A DNA stretch of 64,000 bases from JAGQWW01 sp041392845 (GCA_041392845.1 JAWKLG010000016.1:62001-126000); one strand, 5' to 3'; numbered from the stretch's first letter, positions 27,280 through 35,752 are shown. Program-made: numbers and translations. The notes: generated by a model from the sequence alone, not told the origin.

Positions 27280-28065
27280 ATGCTAACCGACATTCGCGAT
27301 TTTCTGGAAGAATGTGTGGACAAATACAACAGACCATTTTTTATAGAATCGGATCCAATTTCGCTTCCACACAGGTTTTCTGATCCTCGCGATAAAGAAA
27401 TTATCGGTTTTTGGGTGGCCATGCTTGCCTGGGGTCAACGTAAGACGATCATCAATAGCGGAAACCGTATTTTGGAATTGATGGACAATAGTCCTTACGA
27501 TTACATTATCAATCATCAGGAGTCGGACAGAGAGGCTTTTTCAGAATTCAAGCATAGGACTTTTCAATATACGGATGCACTCTATTTCCTTCAGTTTTTT
27601 CAGGAGTTTTATAAAAGACATGATAGCTTGGAAGAGGCTTTTTCCAGATTTATGGAACCGGAAGATGTAGATGTTTCCAATGCCCTTTCTGGTTTTCATC
27701 GTTTCTTTTTCCAATTGCCGGATGCTCCTCAGCGTACCAGAAAACATATAGCTACTCCGGACAGGAAATCTACCTGCAAACGGCTCAATATGTTTCTCCG
27801 TTGGATGGTAAGGAATGATAAAAAAGGGGTGGATTTCGGAATTTGGAAAACCATCAATCCCTCTCAATTACTTATTCCATTGGATGTGCATGTCGATAGA
27901 ATTGCCAGGAATCTTGGCCTCATCACTCGCAAACAAACGGATTGGCAAACGGTGATAGAGCTAACCACAGAACTGCGAAAACTGGATCCCAATGACCCTG
28001 TTAAATATGATTATGCCCTTTTTGGTCTTGGAATTTTGGATGAAGGAAATCCTTTAAAAATGTAA
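27280..28065 (+). CDS. TIGR02757 (DUF2400) family protein
   Basis: A protein of 261 residues matching the Bacteroidota TIGR02757 family, recognised by DPISLPHRFSDPRDKEIIGF, WGQRKTIINSG and the HVDRIARNLGL region. The latter resembles the helix-hairpin-helix part of DNA glycosylases and suggests nucleic-acid binding. Its exact activity is not established. Its stop TAATG overlaps the start of the rRNA methyltransferase gene, indicating translational coupling and possibly a shared role in nucleic-acid modification. Confidence 0.85.
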   Translation: MLTDIRDFLEECVDKYNRPFFIESDPISLPHRFSDPRDKEIIGFWVAMLAWGQRKTIINSGNRILELMDNSPYDYIINHQESDREAFSEFKHRTFQYTDALYFLQFFQEFYKRHDSLEEAFSRFMEPEDVDVSNALSGFHRFFFQLPDAPQRTRKHIATPDRKSTCKRLNMFLRWMVRNDKKGVDFGIWKTINPSQLLIPLDVHVDRIARNLGLITRKQTDWQTVIELTTELRKLDPNDPVKYDYALFGLGILDEGNPLKM

Positions 28066-29432
28066 TGATGGAACTACCGATTGCATTTAAGGAGCGTATG
28101 CAGACTCAGTTGGGGACGGATTTTCCTGCTTTTTTAGAGGCGTTGGAGGAAACAGCTCCGGCAAGCATTCATCTTCATCCTGAAAAGCGAAATGCCGAAT
28201 ACGAAGATTTTCCAAAGGTGCTCTGGCATACCGAACTGGGTCGTTATCTTACTGAAAGACCAGTTTTCACTTTAGATCCATCTTTTCATGCAGGGACTTA
28301 CTATGTGCAGGAAGCATCTTCCATGTTTTTGGCACATATTTATAAAAATGTTTTTAAAAATAATGCGCCCAAAAGAGTGCTGGATATGTGTGCAGCCCCG
28401 GGTGGAAAATCCACTTTGATTGCTTCTCTGCTGGATTCCAATGCGCTTTTGTTGTCGAATGAGGTCATTCAGTCCCGTTTTCAAATTTTAAATCAAAACC
28501 TTACCAAATGGGGCTTGCCCAATACCCAAAGTTCCAACCACGATCCGGAAGACTTCAAAGGTTTGGAAGGCTTTTTTGATTTCATTGTAGTGGATGCGCC
28601 CTGCTCTGGTGAAGGGCTTTTTAGGAAAGACGAAAATGCTTCTGATGAGTGGTCAGAGGAGAATGTAAATATCTGTGCAGGGAGGCAGAAGCGAATATTG
28701 GCAGCTACTATTCCACTATTAGCTGAAAATGGAATTTTGGTTTACAGCACATGCACTTACAATGATCAGGAGAATCAGGAAAATTGTAAGTGGATTAAAT
28801 CAGAGTTCGGTTTGGAAGAAGTTGCCATCCTTATTGATGGTCTCGATGGAATAGAAGCAAAAGAATGTGGATTTCAGTTCTACCCAAATAAGGTGAAGGG
28901 GGAAGGCTTCTTTTGTGCAGTTTTTATACAAAAATCAGAGGTTGTCTCGAACTTGAGTTTGCCAAAAAAGCCAACATTTAAAAATTTGCTTCCGCTGCCA
29001 AAAGCTCAGGTTGAAACGATGCCGGAATGGATTGAAGGCGCTGACCAGTTTGAATATTTCATAACTAAAAATGAGATTGTAAAAGCCATTCCAAAAAATC
29101 TGGTGCCGGATCTTCTTTTGATAGATTCCATTTTAAAAAAGAAAAATTTCGGATTGGATCTCGGAACTTTTAAAGGGAAGAATTTTATTCCGGATCACGC
29201 TTTGGCCTTGAGTGTTGTTAAAAGCAAAGCCATTCCCAAGGTTGAGCTCCAATTAGAAGAGGCCCTTATTTTTTTAAAAAAGGAAATTCCGAATAAAAAC
29301 TGGGAGGGAAAAGGTTGGCATTTGGCTACGTATAAAAATGAAGCTATCGGTTACGGTAAATCGATTCCGGGCAGAGCCAATAATTATTTACCCACCAATT
29401 GGCGTATTAAGATGCATTTGAGTCGCGATTGA
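28065..29432 (+). CDS. RsmB/NOP2/RsmF-like RNA (cytosine-C5) methyltransferase
   Basis: A protein of 455 residues. Visible motifs are the SAM-binding LDMCAAPGGKST, the catalytic VDAPCSGEGLFRKD (release Cys in PCSG) and STCTYNDQENQENC (nucleophilic Cys in TCT). A C-terminal PUA-like domain (KKEIPNKNWEGKGWHLATYKN) follows, as in RsmF. It methylates cytosine in rRNA or tRNA; which position cannot be read. It may start at 28065 or one codon later. It is coupled to the preceding gene by a 1-bp overlap. Confidence 0.88.
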   Translation: MMELPIAFKERMQTQLGTDFPAFLEALEETAPASIHLHPEKRNAEYEDFPKVLWHTELGRYLTERPVFTLDPSFHAGTYYVQEASSMFLAHIYKNVFKNNAPKRVLDMCAAPGGKSTLIASLLDSNALLLSNEVIQSRFQILNQNLTKWGLPNTQSSNHDPEDFKGLEGFFDFIVVDAPCSGEGLFRKDENASDEWSEENVNICAGRQKRILAATIPLLAENGILVYSTCTYNDQENQENCKWIKSEFGLEEVAILIDGLDGIEAKECGFQFYPNKVKGEGFFCAVFIQKSEVVSNLSLPKKPTFKNLLPLPKAQVETMPEWIEGADQFEYFITKNEIVKAIPKNLVPDLLLIDSILKKKNFGLDLGTFKGKNFIPDHALALSVVKSKAIPKVELQLEEALIFLKKEIPNKNWEGKGWHLATYKNEAIGYGKSIPGRANNYLPTNWRIKMHLSRD

Positions 29433-29445
29433 TAGAATAAAAAAT

Positions 29446-29475
29446 AAAGCCGCCCCGTAGAACGGGAGCGGCTTT
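29446..29475. terminator. Bidirectional terminator between the methyltransferase gene and parE
   Basis: AAAGCCGCCCCGT pairs with ACGGGAGCGGCTTT across an AGA loop (one mismatch). Convergent genes end on both sides, and A- and T-rich flanks allow use in either direction. Confidence 0.75.
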
Positions 29476-29511
29476 GTATGATTAAGTATTCTATTGCCTG
29501 TTTTATGCAGC

Positions 29512-31416
29512 TTAAGCTACTGCTTCCACTGCTTCTTCCTCCGCAGGAATTTCATTGCCGTTTTCGTCGGTCAAATCCTTTTCAATGCGTAGGTTGTCAA
29601 TGATGAATTCCTGTCTGGTAGGAGTATTTTTACCCATATAATAAGCCAGGATATCATCGATGTCTGTTTTTTCTGTCATCAAAACGGGCTCCAAACGGAT
29701 GTCCTCGCCGATAAAATCTTTAAACTCATTTGGAGAGATTTCACCAAGCCCTTTAAATCGGGTAATCTCCGGTTTGCCTCTCAATGCTTTTACTGCTTGC
29801 TGCCTTTCTGTTTCGCTGTAGCAGTAATAGGTCGTTTTCTTATCACGAACCCTGAAAAGTGGCGTTTGAAGAATAAACAAGTGACCATTTCTCACCAAAT
29901 CAGGGAAAAATTGCAAAAAGAAGGTCAACAACAGCAGTCGAATGTGCATTCCATCCACATCGGCATCGGTTGCGATAACCACATTTTTATAACGCAAATC
30001 GTCCAATCCATCTTCAATATTCAATGCATGTTGAAGCAGGTTGAACTCTTCGTTTTGATACACTACTTTTTTGGTCAGACCATAACAGTTGAGCGGCTTA
30101 CCTCTTAGCGAAAAGACAGCCTGTGTTCCTACGTCCCTTGCCTTTGTAATTGAACCACTCGCGGAATCTCCCTCGGTAATGAAAATTGTAGAGTTGTTTT
30201 TCAAGTCCTCATCCACCTTGGTGTTGTCATTAAAATGGTAGCGACAATCCCTCAGCTTTTTGTTGTGAATGTTGGCTTTTTTCGCCCTTTCATTGGCCAG
30301 CTTTTTAATGCCTGCCATTTCTTTTCTTTCCCGCTCCGACTGCTTGATTCTTTTTTCGAGTTCTTTGGCAATTTCCTGATTCTTGTGCAGGAAGTTGTCC
30401 AGCTCTCTTTTTAAAAAGTCTAAAATAAAGGAGCGAAGCGACTGACCACCAGGCGCCACCTCAGTAGAACCTAATTTGGTCTTGGTTTGAGATTCAAAAA
30501 CCGGTTCTTCTACACGCACCGAAATCGCTGCAATAATCGAAGAGCGGATATCTTTGGTATCGTAATTTTTGTTGAAATGGTTACGAAGGGTTTCTACTAC
30601 AGCTTCCCGAAAGAAATTAAGGTGTGTACCTCCCTGGGTTGTGTTTTGACCATTGACAAAACTATAATATTGTTCACCATAATGATTGCCGTGCGTCATG
30701 GCAACCTCAATATCATCACCTTTTAAATGAATAACCGGATAGCGAATTGGTTCAGTGGCTGTTTTCTTTTCCAAAAGGTCGAGCAAACCATTTCTGGAAT
30801 AAAAACTCTGACCATTGAAATTGATGCGCAGTCCTGAGTTCAGGTAGGCATAATTCCAAAGCTGGGTTTCTACAAACTCAGATCTGAATTTATATTTTTT
30901 AAAAATAGAATCATCCGGGTGGAAAACAGTTAGTGTTCCGGAAGAATCATCACCATTTTCAATTTTACCGTCTTTGGTGATTTCCCCCATGGCAAACTCT
31001 GCCATTTTGGTTTTGCCTTCGCGGAAAGCCTGTACTTTGAAGTAGGAAGAAAGTGCATTCACTGCCTTGGTACCAACACCATTCAGACCGACTGATTTCT
31101 TAAAGGCTTTGGAGTCGTATTTACCTCCGGTATTGATTTTGGAAACACAGTCTACGACCTTTCCCAAAGGGATTCCACGACCATAATCCCGTATTTCAAC
31201 AATTCCATTGTCGATTTTCACATCGATGGTCTTTCCGTAGCCCATGACATGTTCGTCGATGGAGTTGTCCAGTACCTCTTTCAACAACACATAAATACCA
31301 TCGTCGGGAGAAGAACCATCGCCTAATTTACCGATATACATACCGGGTCTGATGCGGATGTGTTCTTTCCAATCGAGCGAGCGAATATTATCTTCGGTAT
31401 ACTTAACTTCTGACAT
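29512..31416 (-). CDS. parE: DNA topoisomerase IV subunit B
   Basis: The ATPase subunit of the type IIA topoisomerase that decatenates chromosomes. The protein is 634 residues. The GHKL ATPase domain shows EVLDNSIDEH, DYGRGIP and GLNGVGTKAVNALS. The transducer carries the QTKTKLG loop. The TOPRIM domain has EGDSASGSI and DADVDGMHI. The short length and the DWKEHIRIRPGMYIGKLGDGSS start suit Bacteroidota ParE better than GyrB. parC is not adjacent. Upstream lies a candidate leader/small RNA unit (31585-31754). Confidence 0.88.
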   Translation of the reverse strand: MSEVKYTEDNIRSLDWKEHIRIRPGMYIGKLGDGSSPDDGIYVLLKEVLDNSIDEHVMGYGKTIDVKIDNGIVEIRDYGRGIPLGKVVDCVSKINTGGKYDSKAFKKSVGLNGVGTKAVNALSSYFKVQAFREGKTKMAEFAMGEITKDGKIENGDDSSGTLTVFHPDDSIFKKYKFRSEFVETQLWNYAYLNSGLRINFNGQSFYSRNGLLDLLEKKTATEPIRYPVIHLKGDDIEVAMTHGNHYGEQYYSFVNGQNTTQGGTHLNFFREAVVETLRNHFNKNYDTKDIRSSIIAAISVRVEEPVFESQTKTKLGSTEVAPGGQSLRSFILDFLKRELDNFLHKNQEIAKELEKRIKQSERERKEMAGIKKLANERAKKANIHNKKLRDCRYHFNDNTKVDEDLKNNSTIFITEGDSASGSITKARDVGTQAVFSLRGKPLNCYGLTKKVVYQNEEFNLLQHALNIEDGLDDLRYKNVVIATDADVDGMHIRLLLLTFFLQFFPDLVRNGHLFILQTPLFRVRDKKTTYYCYSETERQQAVKALRGKPEITRFKGLGEISPNEFKDFIGEDIRLEPVLMTEKTDIDDILAYYMGKNTPTRQEFIIDNLRIEKDLTDENGNEIPAEEEAVEAVA

Positions 31417-31447
31417 ATATTGAGTCCTGGTTTAGAATGGTTTTGCA

Positions 31448-31455
31448 CAAAGGTA
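31448..31455 (-). promoter_or_regulatory. -7 box (TACCTTTG) proximal to parE
   Basis: An exact TANNTTTG match on the minus strand, 32 bp before the parE ATG. It predicts a leader of about 25 nt. No strong -33 box is seen. Confidence 0.5.
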
Positions 31456-31571
31456 ATTCTTAGCAGGAATTTTCCTATGCTGGTAAAAAACTGCCTAAAC
31501 TTGTGATTGGATATTAGCTTGGCTCAAAAATAGAAAGGAATAACAAATTATTAAAACAATTTGTTTTAAAA

Positions 31572-31664
31572 TTAATTTTTTGCATAAAAAAAACGGAGCC
31601 GATCGCTTAGCGTCCAGCCCCGTTTCTGAGGGGGTATTGTCGATTCTTTGAAGGAGGAAGCCAT
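31572..31664 (-). CDS. Candidate 30-codon leader peptide overlapping a terminator
   Basis: ATG at 31664, TAA at 31572-31574, minus strand. The peptide begins MASSFKESTIPPQKRGW and is basic. Its codons run through the hairpin and T-run at 31585-31625, so translating ribosomes would cover the terminator. It lies inside the transcript predicted from the promoter at 31725-31754, upstream of parE. It may equally be a chance frame in a small RNA. Confidence 0.25.
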   Translation of the reverse strand: MASSFKESTIPPQKRGWTLSDRLRFFYAKN

Positions 31665-31719
31665 TTTATCATTCCCGGTAGATAAAGCTAGGCTTAAGTT
31701 AGGGGGTGTGTTTACCGGA
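31585..31719 (-). ncRNA. Candidate small RNA or parE attenuator leader (about 135 nt)
   Basis: A well-formed promoter just upstream (31725-31754) and an intrinsic terminator at the far end define a short minus-strand transcript. The terminator stem is AAACGG/CCGTTT with an inner CGC-TTA-GCG hairpin (31591-31625) and is followed on the minus strand by eight T. Within the RNA, CCGGTA near its 5' end can pair with TACCGG about 50 nt later. I do not recognise an Rfam class. Read-through would continue into parE. Confidence 0.4.
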
Positions 31720-31724
31720 GAACC

Positions 31725-31754
31725 CAAATGTAACCTCCGTCCTTTCTTATCAAA
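31725..31754 (-). promoter_or_regulatory. Promoter of the candidate small RNA upstream of parE
   Basis: On the minus strand, TTTG (31751-31754) and TACATTTG (31725-31732) are separated by 18 bp: both Bacteroidota elements match exactly, one of the best promoter matches in the window. Confidence 0.55.
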
Positions 31755-31890
31755 GATTTTGACATATTTTGAATTAATGCAGATTACTCAAATCGAGTTG
31801 GGGTTAGTTTCTGCTGTTTTTGATACCCTTTACGATTTAGGTATTTTATATATATGCTTCAATAATAATGCCAAAACCACTATTTTTCAG

Positions 31891-32829
31891 ATGACAACAA
31901 GCCCTCTGAATTCCATATCTGAATTTTTCTCTAACGTAACTAGTCCTATCCAGGAGTTGCATGCTCCTCTTTTTGAAAATAAAAAGGTAAAAGTCTTCCT
32001 GAAAAGAGAAGATCTACTGGATCCGGAGGTTTCCGGCAACAAATTCAGGAAGTTAAAACACAACCTGATTGAAGCAGCCAATCTTCAAAAATCAACATTA
32101 CTGACTTTTGGAGGAGCCTGGTCCAACCATATTGCAGCGGTAGCAGCAGCAGGTTCTAAATTCGGATTTCAAACCATTGGAATTATCAGAGGTGAAGAGC
32201 CGGATAGTTACAGCGAAACTCTAAAGTATGCAAGCCAACAAGGCATGCAATTTCAATTTGTTTCCAGAACAGAATACCGGGAAAGGTCAAATGCAGCCTA
32301 CCAGGCAAGTTGGATGGAAAGGTACCCAGAAGCTTTTTTGATCCCTGAAGGTGGAACTAATTGCCAGGCGATTCAGGGTGTAAGCGAAATGGTAGATGCT
32401 GAATTTTTAGCTTTAAACCCAACGCACACCTGCCTCGCAGCCGGAACCGGAGGAACCACCGCCGGTTTAATCTCATCCGGAATCCAAAGCCAAATCCTCT
32501 CATTTCCTGTATTGAAGGGGGGCTTTATGGAAAAGGAGATTTTAAAAATAGTAGAATCCTGTGGAATCAAACCACCCCAGAATCTACAAATAATCAACGC
32601 TTATCACTTTGGAGGATATGCAAAAGTGACTGATGAATTATTCGAATTCATGTCATCCTTTGAAAAAGAACATAGAGTGTTGTTGGACCCTGTTTACACC
32701 GCCAAAATGATTTACGGAGTTTTTGATCTTATAAAAAGAGACCATTTTCCAAAAGGAAGCAAAATCCTAATGATCCACACCGGCGGTCTGCAGGGTAGGG
32801 CAGGGTTTGGGGATAAATTAAAACCATAA
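31891..32829 (+). CDS. PLP-dependent ACC deaminase / D-cysteine desulfhydrase family enzyme
   Basis: The frame is open from 31648, but I chose the ATG at 31891 (MTTSPLNSISEFF), giving 312 residues; the upstream part covers the antisense small RNA unit and looks non-coding. The PLP lysine is in EVSGNKFRKLKHNL, the phosphate loop is AAGTGGTTAG, and the SNH motif GGAWSNHIAAVAAAG is present. The family includes 1-aminocyclopropane-1-carboxylate deaminase and D-cysteine desulfhydrase, which share this fold; the substrate cannot be decided from sequence. Confidence 0.8.
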   Translation: MTTSPLNSISEFFSNVTSPIQELHAPLFENKKVKVFLKREDLLDPEVSGNKFRKLKHNLIEAANLQKSTLLTFGGAWSNHIAAVAAAGSKFGFQTIGIIRGEEPDSYSETLKYASQQGMQFQFVSRTEYRERSNAAYQASWMERYPEAFLIPEGGTNCQAIQGVSEMVDAEFLALNPTHTCLAAGTGGTTAGLISSGIQSQILSFPVLKGGFMEKEILKIVESCGIKPPQNLQIINAYHFGGYAKVTDELFEFMSSFEKEHRVLLDPVYTAKMIYGVFDLIKRDHFPKGSKILMIHTGGLQGRAGFGDKLKP

Positions 32830-32835
32830 GTCTAA

Positions 32836-32893
32836 GAGCAGTCTGCTTTTTGTGCCGGCGGGTCTACTCTGGAAGACCCACCTTAGACACAAT
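32836..32893. repeat. Dispersed hairpin element (GCGGGTC type), copy 2
   Basis: Contains GTCTGCT, then GGCGGGTC (32857-32864) pairing with GACCCACC (32875-32882, one mismatch), then TTAGACA. It begins 7 bp after the PLP enzyme gene stop. Confidence 0.7.
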
Positions 32894-32938
32894 GTTATTA
32901 AGTTAAGGGAATGAAAGGTGGAATACTTTCAAATCATT

Positions 32939-32983
32939 GAGTTGCGGTCGTTGCGCTTAACCTTCGCGGCCGTTGCGTGAACC
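32939..32983. repeat. Short degenerate GTTGCG repeat
   Basis: GTTGCGGTC, GTTGCGCTT, TTCGCGGCC and GTTGCGTGA follow each other with irregular spacing of about 9-13 bp, in the same non-coding gap as the other repeat elements. Confidence 0.55.
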
Positions 32984-33050
32984 AAAAATATTAGGAATTG
33001 AAAGTCAAAAGAATTTGAATATCAGACAATTACACTTTTGAAAATAAATG

Positions 33051-33105
33051 ACTCTGCTTGTGCCGGCGGGTCCTCTCCGAGAGACCCGCCTTAGACAGAG
33101 TGGTT
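33051..33105. repeat. Dispersed hairpin element (GCGGGTC type), copy 3
   Basis: A two-tier inverted repeat: outer ACTCTG (33051-33056) with CAGAGT (33096-33101), inner GGCGGGTC (33065-33072) with GACCCGCC (33083-33090). It ends TAGACAGAGTGG, like copy 1. Confidence 0.8.
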
Positions 33106-33113
33106 CAAATTTT

Positions 33114-33157
33114 AAGAAAACTAAAACCTAAAATTTATAACCTAAAACCTAAAAATC
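33114..33157. repeat. Heptamer array, AAACCTA family
   Basis: Units AAAACTA, AAACCTA and AAATTTA with a 7-base period, interrupted once. It belongs to the same family as the array at 33294-33335. Confidence 0.7.
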
Positions 33158-33245
33158 ATTCCTCAAGACCCCTGTCTTAGACGAAAAGCTTCCTCAAAAG
33201 GGGATTCTGCTTCGCACCCAAATCCCATTCCATCGCATTCATTCG

Positions 33246-33281
33246 TTCTCCGTGACGGACAGGGCATGCCCTATCCCTACA
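33246..33281. repeat. Dispersed element with GGGCATGCCC core, copy 2
   Basis: Matches copy 1 (9441-9476) over TTCTCCGTG, the GGACAGGGCATGCCCTATCC core and CTACA. Similarity extends about 30 bp upstream (CTTCGCAC and ATTCG in both). Confidence 0.75.
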
Positions 33282-33293
33282 GGTTATTTATTC

Positions 33294-33335
33294 AAAATCA
33301 AAAATCAAAAACCTAAAATCAAAAACCTAAAATCC
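33294..33335. repeat. Heptamer array, AAAATCA/AAAACCT family, running into a stop codon
   Basis: Six units alternate AAAATCA and AAAACCT with an exact 7-base period. On the minus strand the last unit, TTTTAGG, contains the TAG stop codon of the mutase gene (33327-33329). Confidence 0.85.
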
Positions 33336-35474
33336 ACCTCCCGCTTCCGTTCCCATCAATTTTTCCAACACCTCTAGCGCAGCTTTGGCGATTTTGGTCC
33401 CCGGGCCAAACACTCCTGCCACACCTTTTTCAAAAAGAAAATCATAATCCTGCTGGGGAATAACACCTCCCACAACGACCATGATATCTGGTCTGCCCAA
33501 ATCCTTCAGTGCCTGGATGGTTTGAGGAACCAGCGTTTTGTGTCCAGCTGCCAAAGAAGAGATGCCTAGAATGTGTACATCATTTTCTGCGGCTTGTTTG
33601 GCCGCTTCTTCAGGTGTTTGAAACAATGGTCCTATGTCAACATCGAACCCAAGGTCGGCAAAGCTGGTAGCGATGATTTTTGCACCGCGATCATGGCCGT
33701 CCTGACCTAGTTTGGCTACCATGATACGAGGACGACGTCCTTCCCATTCAGCAAATTTGTCGGTCATTTTTCTTGCTTCATTGAAGGATTCATCAGCTTT
33801 GATTTCTCCGGAATAAACTCCTGAAACCGCTTGGGTGGTTGCTACAAATCTGCCAAAGGTTTTTTCCATGGCTGAAGAGATTTCTCCCAGGGTAGCTCTG
33901 TCTCTGGCTGCGTCTACTGCAGCAGCTAGTAGGTTTCCTTTTCCGCTTGCGGCAACTTCAGCCAAATTATTCAAGCTTTTCTGAACTGCTTCCTCATTCC
34001 TGGTTGATTTCATCTCGTTGATCCTTTTTATCTGGGAATCACGCACAGCTGCATTGTCTATATCCAGGATGTCCAAGGTAGCTTTTTCATCATTTTGAAA
34101 AATATTGACACCTATGATTTTATCCTGTCCGCTGTCAATTCTGGCTTGCTTTCTCGCCGATGCTTCTTCGATTCTAAGTTTTGGAACTCCTTTTTCAATT
34201 GCTTTAGCCATACCGCCCAAATCTTCGACTTCTTCAATCAATTCCCAGGCTCTTTTAACCAATTGGTCTGTCAAATATTCCACATAATAAGATCCTGCCC
34301 AAGGATCGATGGCCTTTGTGATATCCGTTTCCTTTTGAAGGTAAATCTGAGTGTCTCGAGCAATTTTAGCAGAGAAATCGGTAGGAAGCGCAATGGCTTC
34401 ATCCAGTGAATTGGTGTGGAGTGATTGGGTTCCTCCCAATGCAGCTGCCAATGCTTCAATACAGGTTCGGGCTACATTGTTAAAAGGATCCTGTTCGGTA
34501 AGACTCCAGCCTGAAGTTTGGCAATGGGTCCTTAGCGCCATTGATTTTTTATTCTTGGGATTGAATTGCTTTACAATCCTGGCCCAAAGCAACCTTCCTG
34601 CCCGCATCTTGGCGATTTCCATAAAATGATTCATGCCAATCGCCCAGAAAAAGGAAAGTCTTGGCGCAAAATCATCAATGTCCAAACCAGCCTTGATACC
34701 CGCCCTGATGTATTCCAAACCGTCTGCCAAAGTGTAAGCAAGTTCGATATCTGCGGTAGCTCCAGCTTCGTGCATATGGTATCCGGAGATACTGATGGAG
34801 TTGAAGCGAGGCATGTTTTTCGAAGTGTATTCGAAAATATCTGCAATGATGCGCATCGAAGGTAAAGGCGGATAGATGTAAGTATTACGCACCATAAATT
34901 CCTTCAGGATATCATTCTGGATGGTTCCGCTCAGTTGTTCAGGACTTACTCCTTGCTCTTCGGCTGCGATGATAAAAAATGCCATGACCGGAATAACTGC
35001 TCCATTCATGGTCATGGATACTGACATTTTATCCAGTGGAATGCCGTCGAAAAGGATTTTCATGTCCTCCACAGAATCGATAGCAACTCCTGCCTTTCCA
35101 ACATCTCCTGTTACCCTGGAATGGTCAGAATCATATCCGCGATGGGTAGCAAGGTCAAAAGCCACTGAAAGTCCTTTTTGGCCTTGTTCGAGGTTCCTTC
35201 GGTAAAATGCATTGCTCTCTTCGGCGGTTGAAAATCCTGCATACTGGCGAATAGTCCAAGGCCGGATGGTGTACATGGAGCCGTAGGGGCCTCTTAAAAA
35301 AGGAGGAATTCCGGCAGCAAAATCCAAATGCTCAATATCTGTTAAAACCTCCTCAGAAAATTGCTCCGGAATGTCAATTTTCTCGGGGGCATGCCAGGAT
35401 TTTGTTTCAGTCTTATTTTCTTTTTTATTGAAAATTTCTTTGTCCAAAGGTATTTTGGAAAAATCAGGTTTCAT
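33327..35474 (-). CDS. scpA: Methylmalonyl-CoA mutase, catalytic subunit with B12 domain
   Basis: Isomerises methylmalonyl-CoA and succinyl-CoA with adenosylcobalamin. The chosen ATG at 35474 gives 715 residues. The TIM-barrel substrate domain carries GYDSDHSRVTGDVGKAG and RTHCQTSGWSLTEQDPFNN. The C-terminal cobalamin domain has the DGHDRG loop and GISSLAAGH and GGVIPQQD stretches. The small subunit gene, usually just upstream in two-gene operons, is missing: upstream is the divergent rpsU. It may act as a homodimer, or the partner lies elsewhere. The gene's stop lies within a heptamer array. Confidence 0.93.
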   Translation of the reverse strand: MKPDFSKIPLDKEIFNKKENKTETKSWHAPEKIDIPEQFSEEVLTDIEHLDFAAGIPPFLRGPYGSMYTIRPWTIRQYAGFSTAEESNAFYRRNLEQGQKGLSVAFDLATHRGYDSDHSRVTGDVGKAGVAIDSVEDMKILFDGIPLDKMSVSMTMNGAVIPVMAFFIIAAEEQGVSPEQLSGTIQNDILKEFMVRNTYIYPPLPSMRIIADIFEYTSKNMPRFNSISISGYHMHEAGATADIELAYTLADGLEYIRAGIKAGLDIDDFAPRLSFFWAIGMNHFMEIAKMRAGRLLWARIVKQFNPKNKKSMALRTHCQTSGWSLTEQDPFNNVARTCIEALAAALGGTQSLHTNSLDEAIALPTDFSAKIARDTQIYLQKETDITKAIDPWAGSYYVEYLTDQLVKRAWELIEEVEDLGGMAKAIEKGVPKLRIEEASARKQARIDSGQDKIIGVNIFQNDEKATLDILDIDNAAVRDSQIKRINEMKSTRNEEAVQKSLNNLAEVAASGKGNLLAAAVDAARDRATLGEISSAMEKTFGRFVATTQAVSGVYSGEIKADESFNEARKMTDKFAEWEGRRPRIMVAKLGQDGHDRGAKIIATSFADLGFDVDIGPLFQTPEEAAKQAAENDVHILGISSLAAGHKTLVPQTIQALKDLGRPDIMVVVGGVIPQQDYDFLFEKGVAGVFGPGTKIAKAALEVLEKLMGTEAGGGF

Positions 35475-35604
35475 GCACACAGTAGTTTAGGGTCAAAAGG
35501 AATTTTTAACCGGCTTAAAGGTAAGGCTTAAAGTCTTTTTCCAAAAGGGTCAGGGGGTATGAAATCGAGAGATGTTTATTTCCGCCACTTTGCGCAAAAT
35601 TTAT

Positions 35605-35612
35605 TATCTTTG
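35605..35612 (+). promoter_or_regulatory. -7 box (TATCTTTG) of rpsU
   Basis: An exact TANNTTTG match 140 bp before the rpsU ATG, followed by GC as often seen. TTTG at 35589-35592 is only 12 bp upstream, too close for a normal -33 box. The predicted leader of about 135 nt is strongly pyrimidine-rich. Confidence 0.6.
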
Positions 35613-35724
35613 CATCCGTTTTTCTAAAATTTGTTTGATTCTGTCCCGCCACTCTGGGTTTTTTGCTTCTTGCTCAATCTCTTTTTTTCCCGCGGTTCCG
35701 TCTCTGCAATCATTTTTTTTCATC

Positions 35725-35739
35725 ACTGCAAAAAGCAGT
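35725..35739 (+). promoter_or_regulatory. Hairpin in the rpsU leader near the start codon
   Basis: ACTGC (35725-35729) and GCAGT (35735-35739) pair perfectly across an AAAAA loop, 13 nt upstream of the rpsU ATG. No Shine-Dalgarno sequence separates it from the start, so it could be a translational operator; this is inference. Confidence 0.4.
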
Positions 35740-35752
35740 TTAAAATCATTTT

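Noticed and set aside
31648..31890. N-terminal 81-codon extension of the PLP enzyme
   Set aside because: Family members start near the ATG at 31891; the extension covers an antisense promoter and has no family resemblance.
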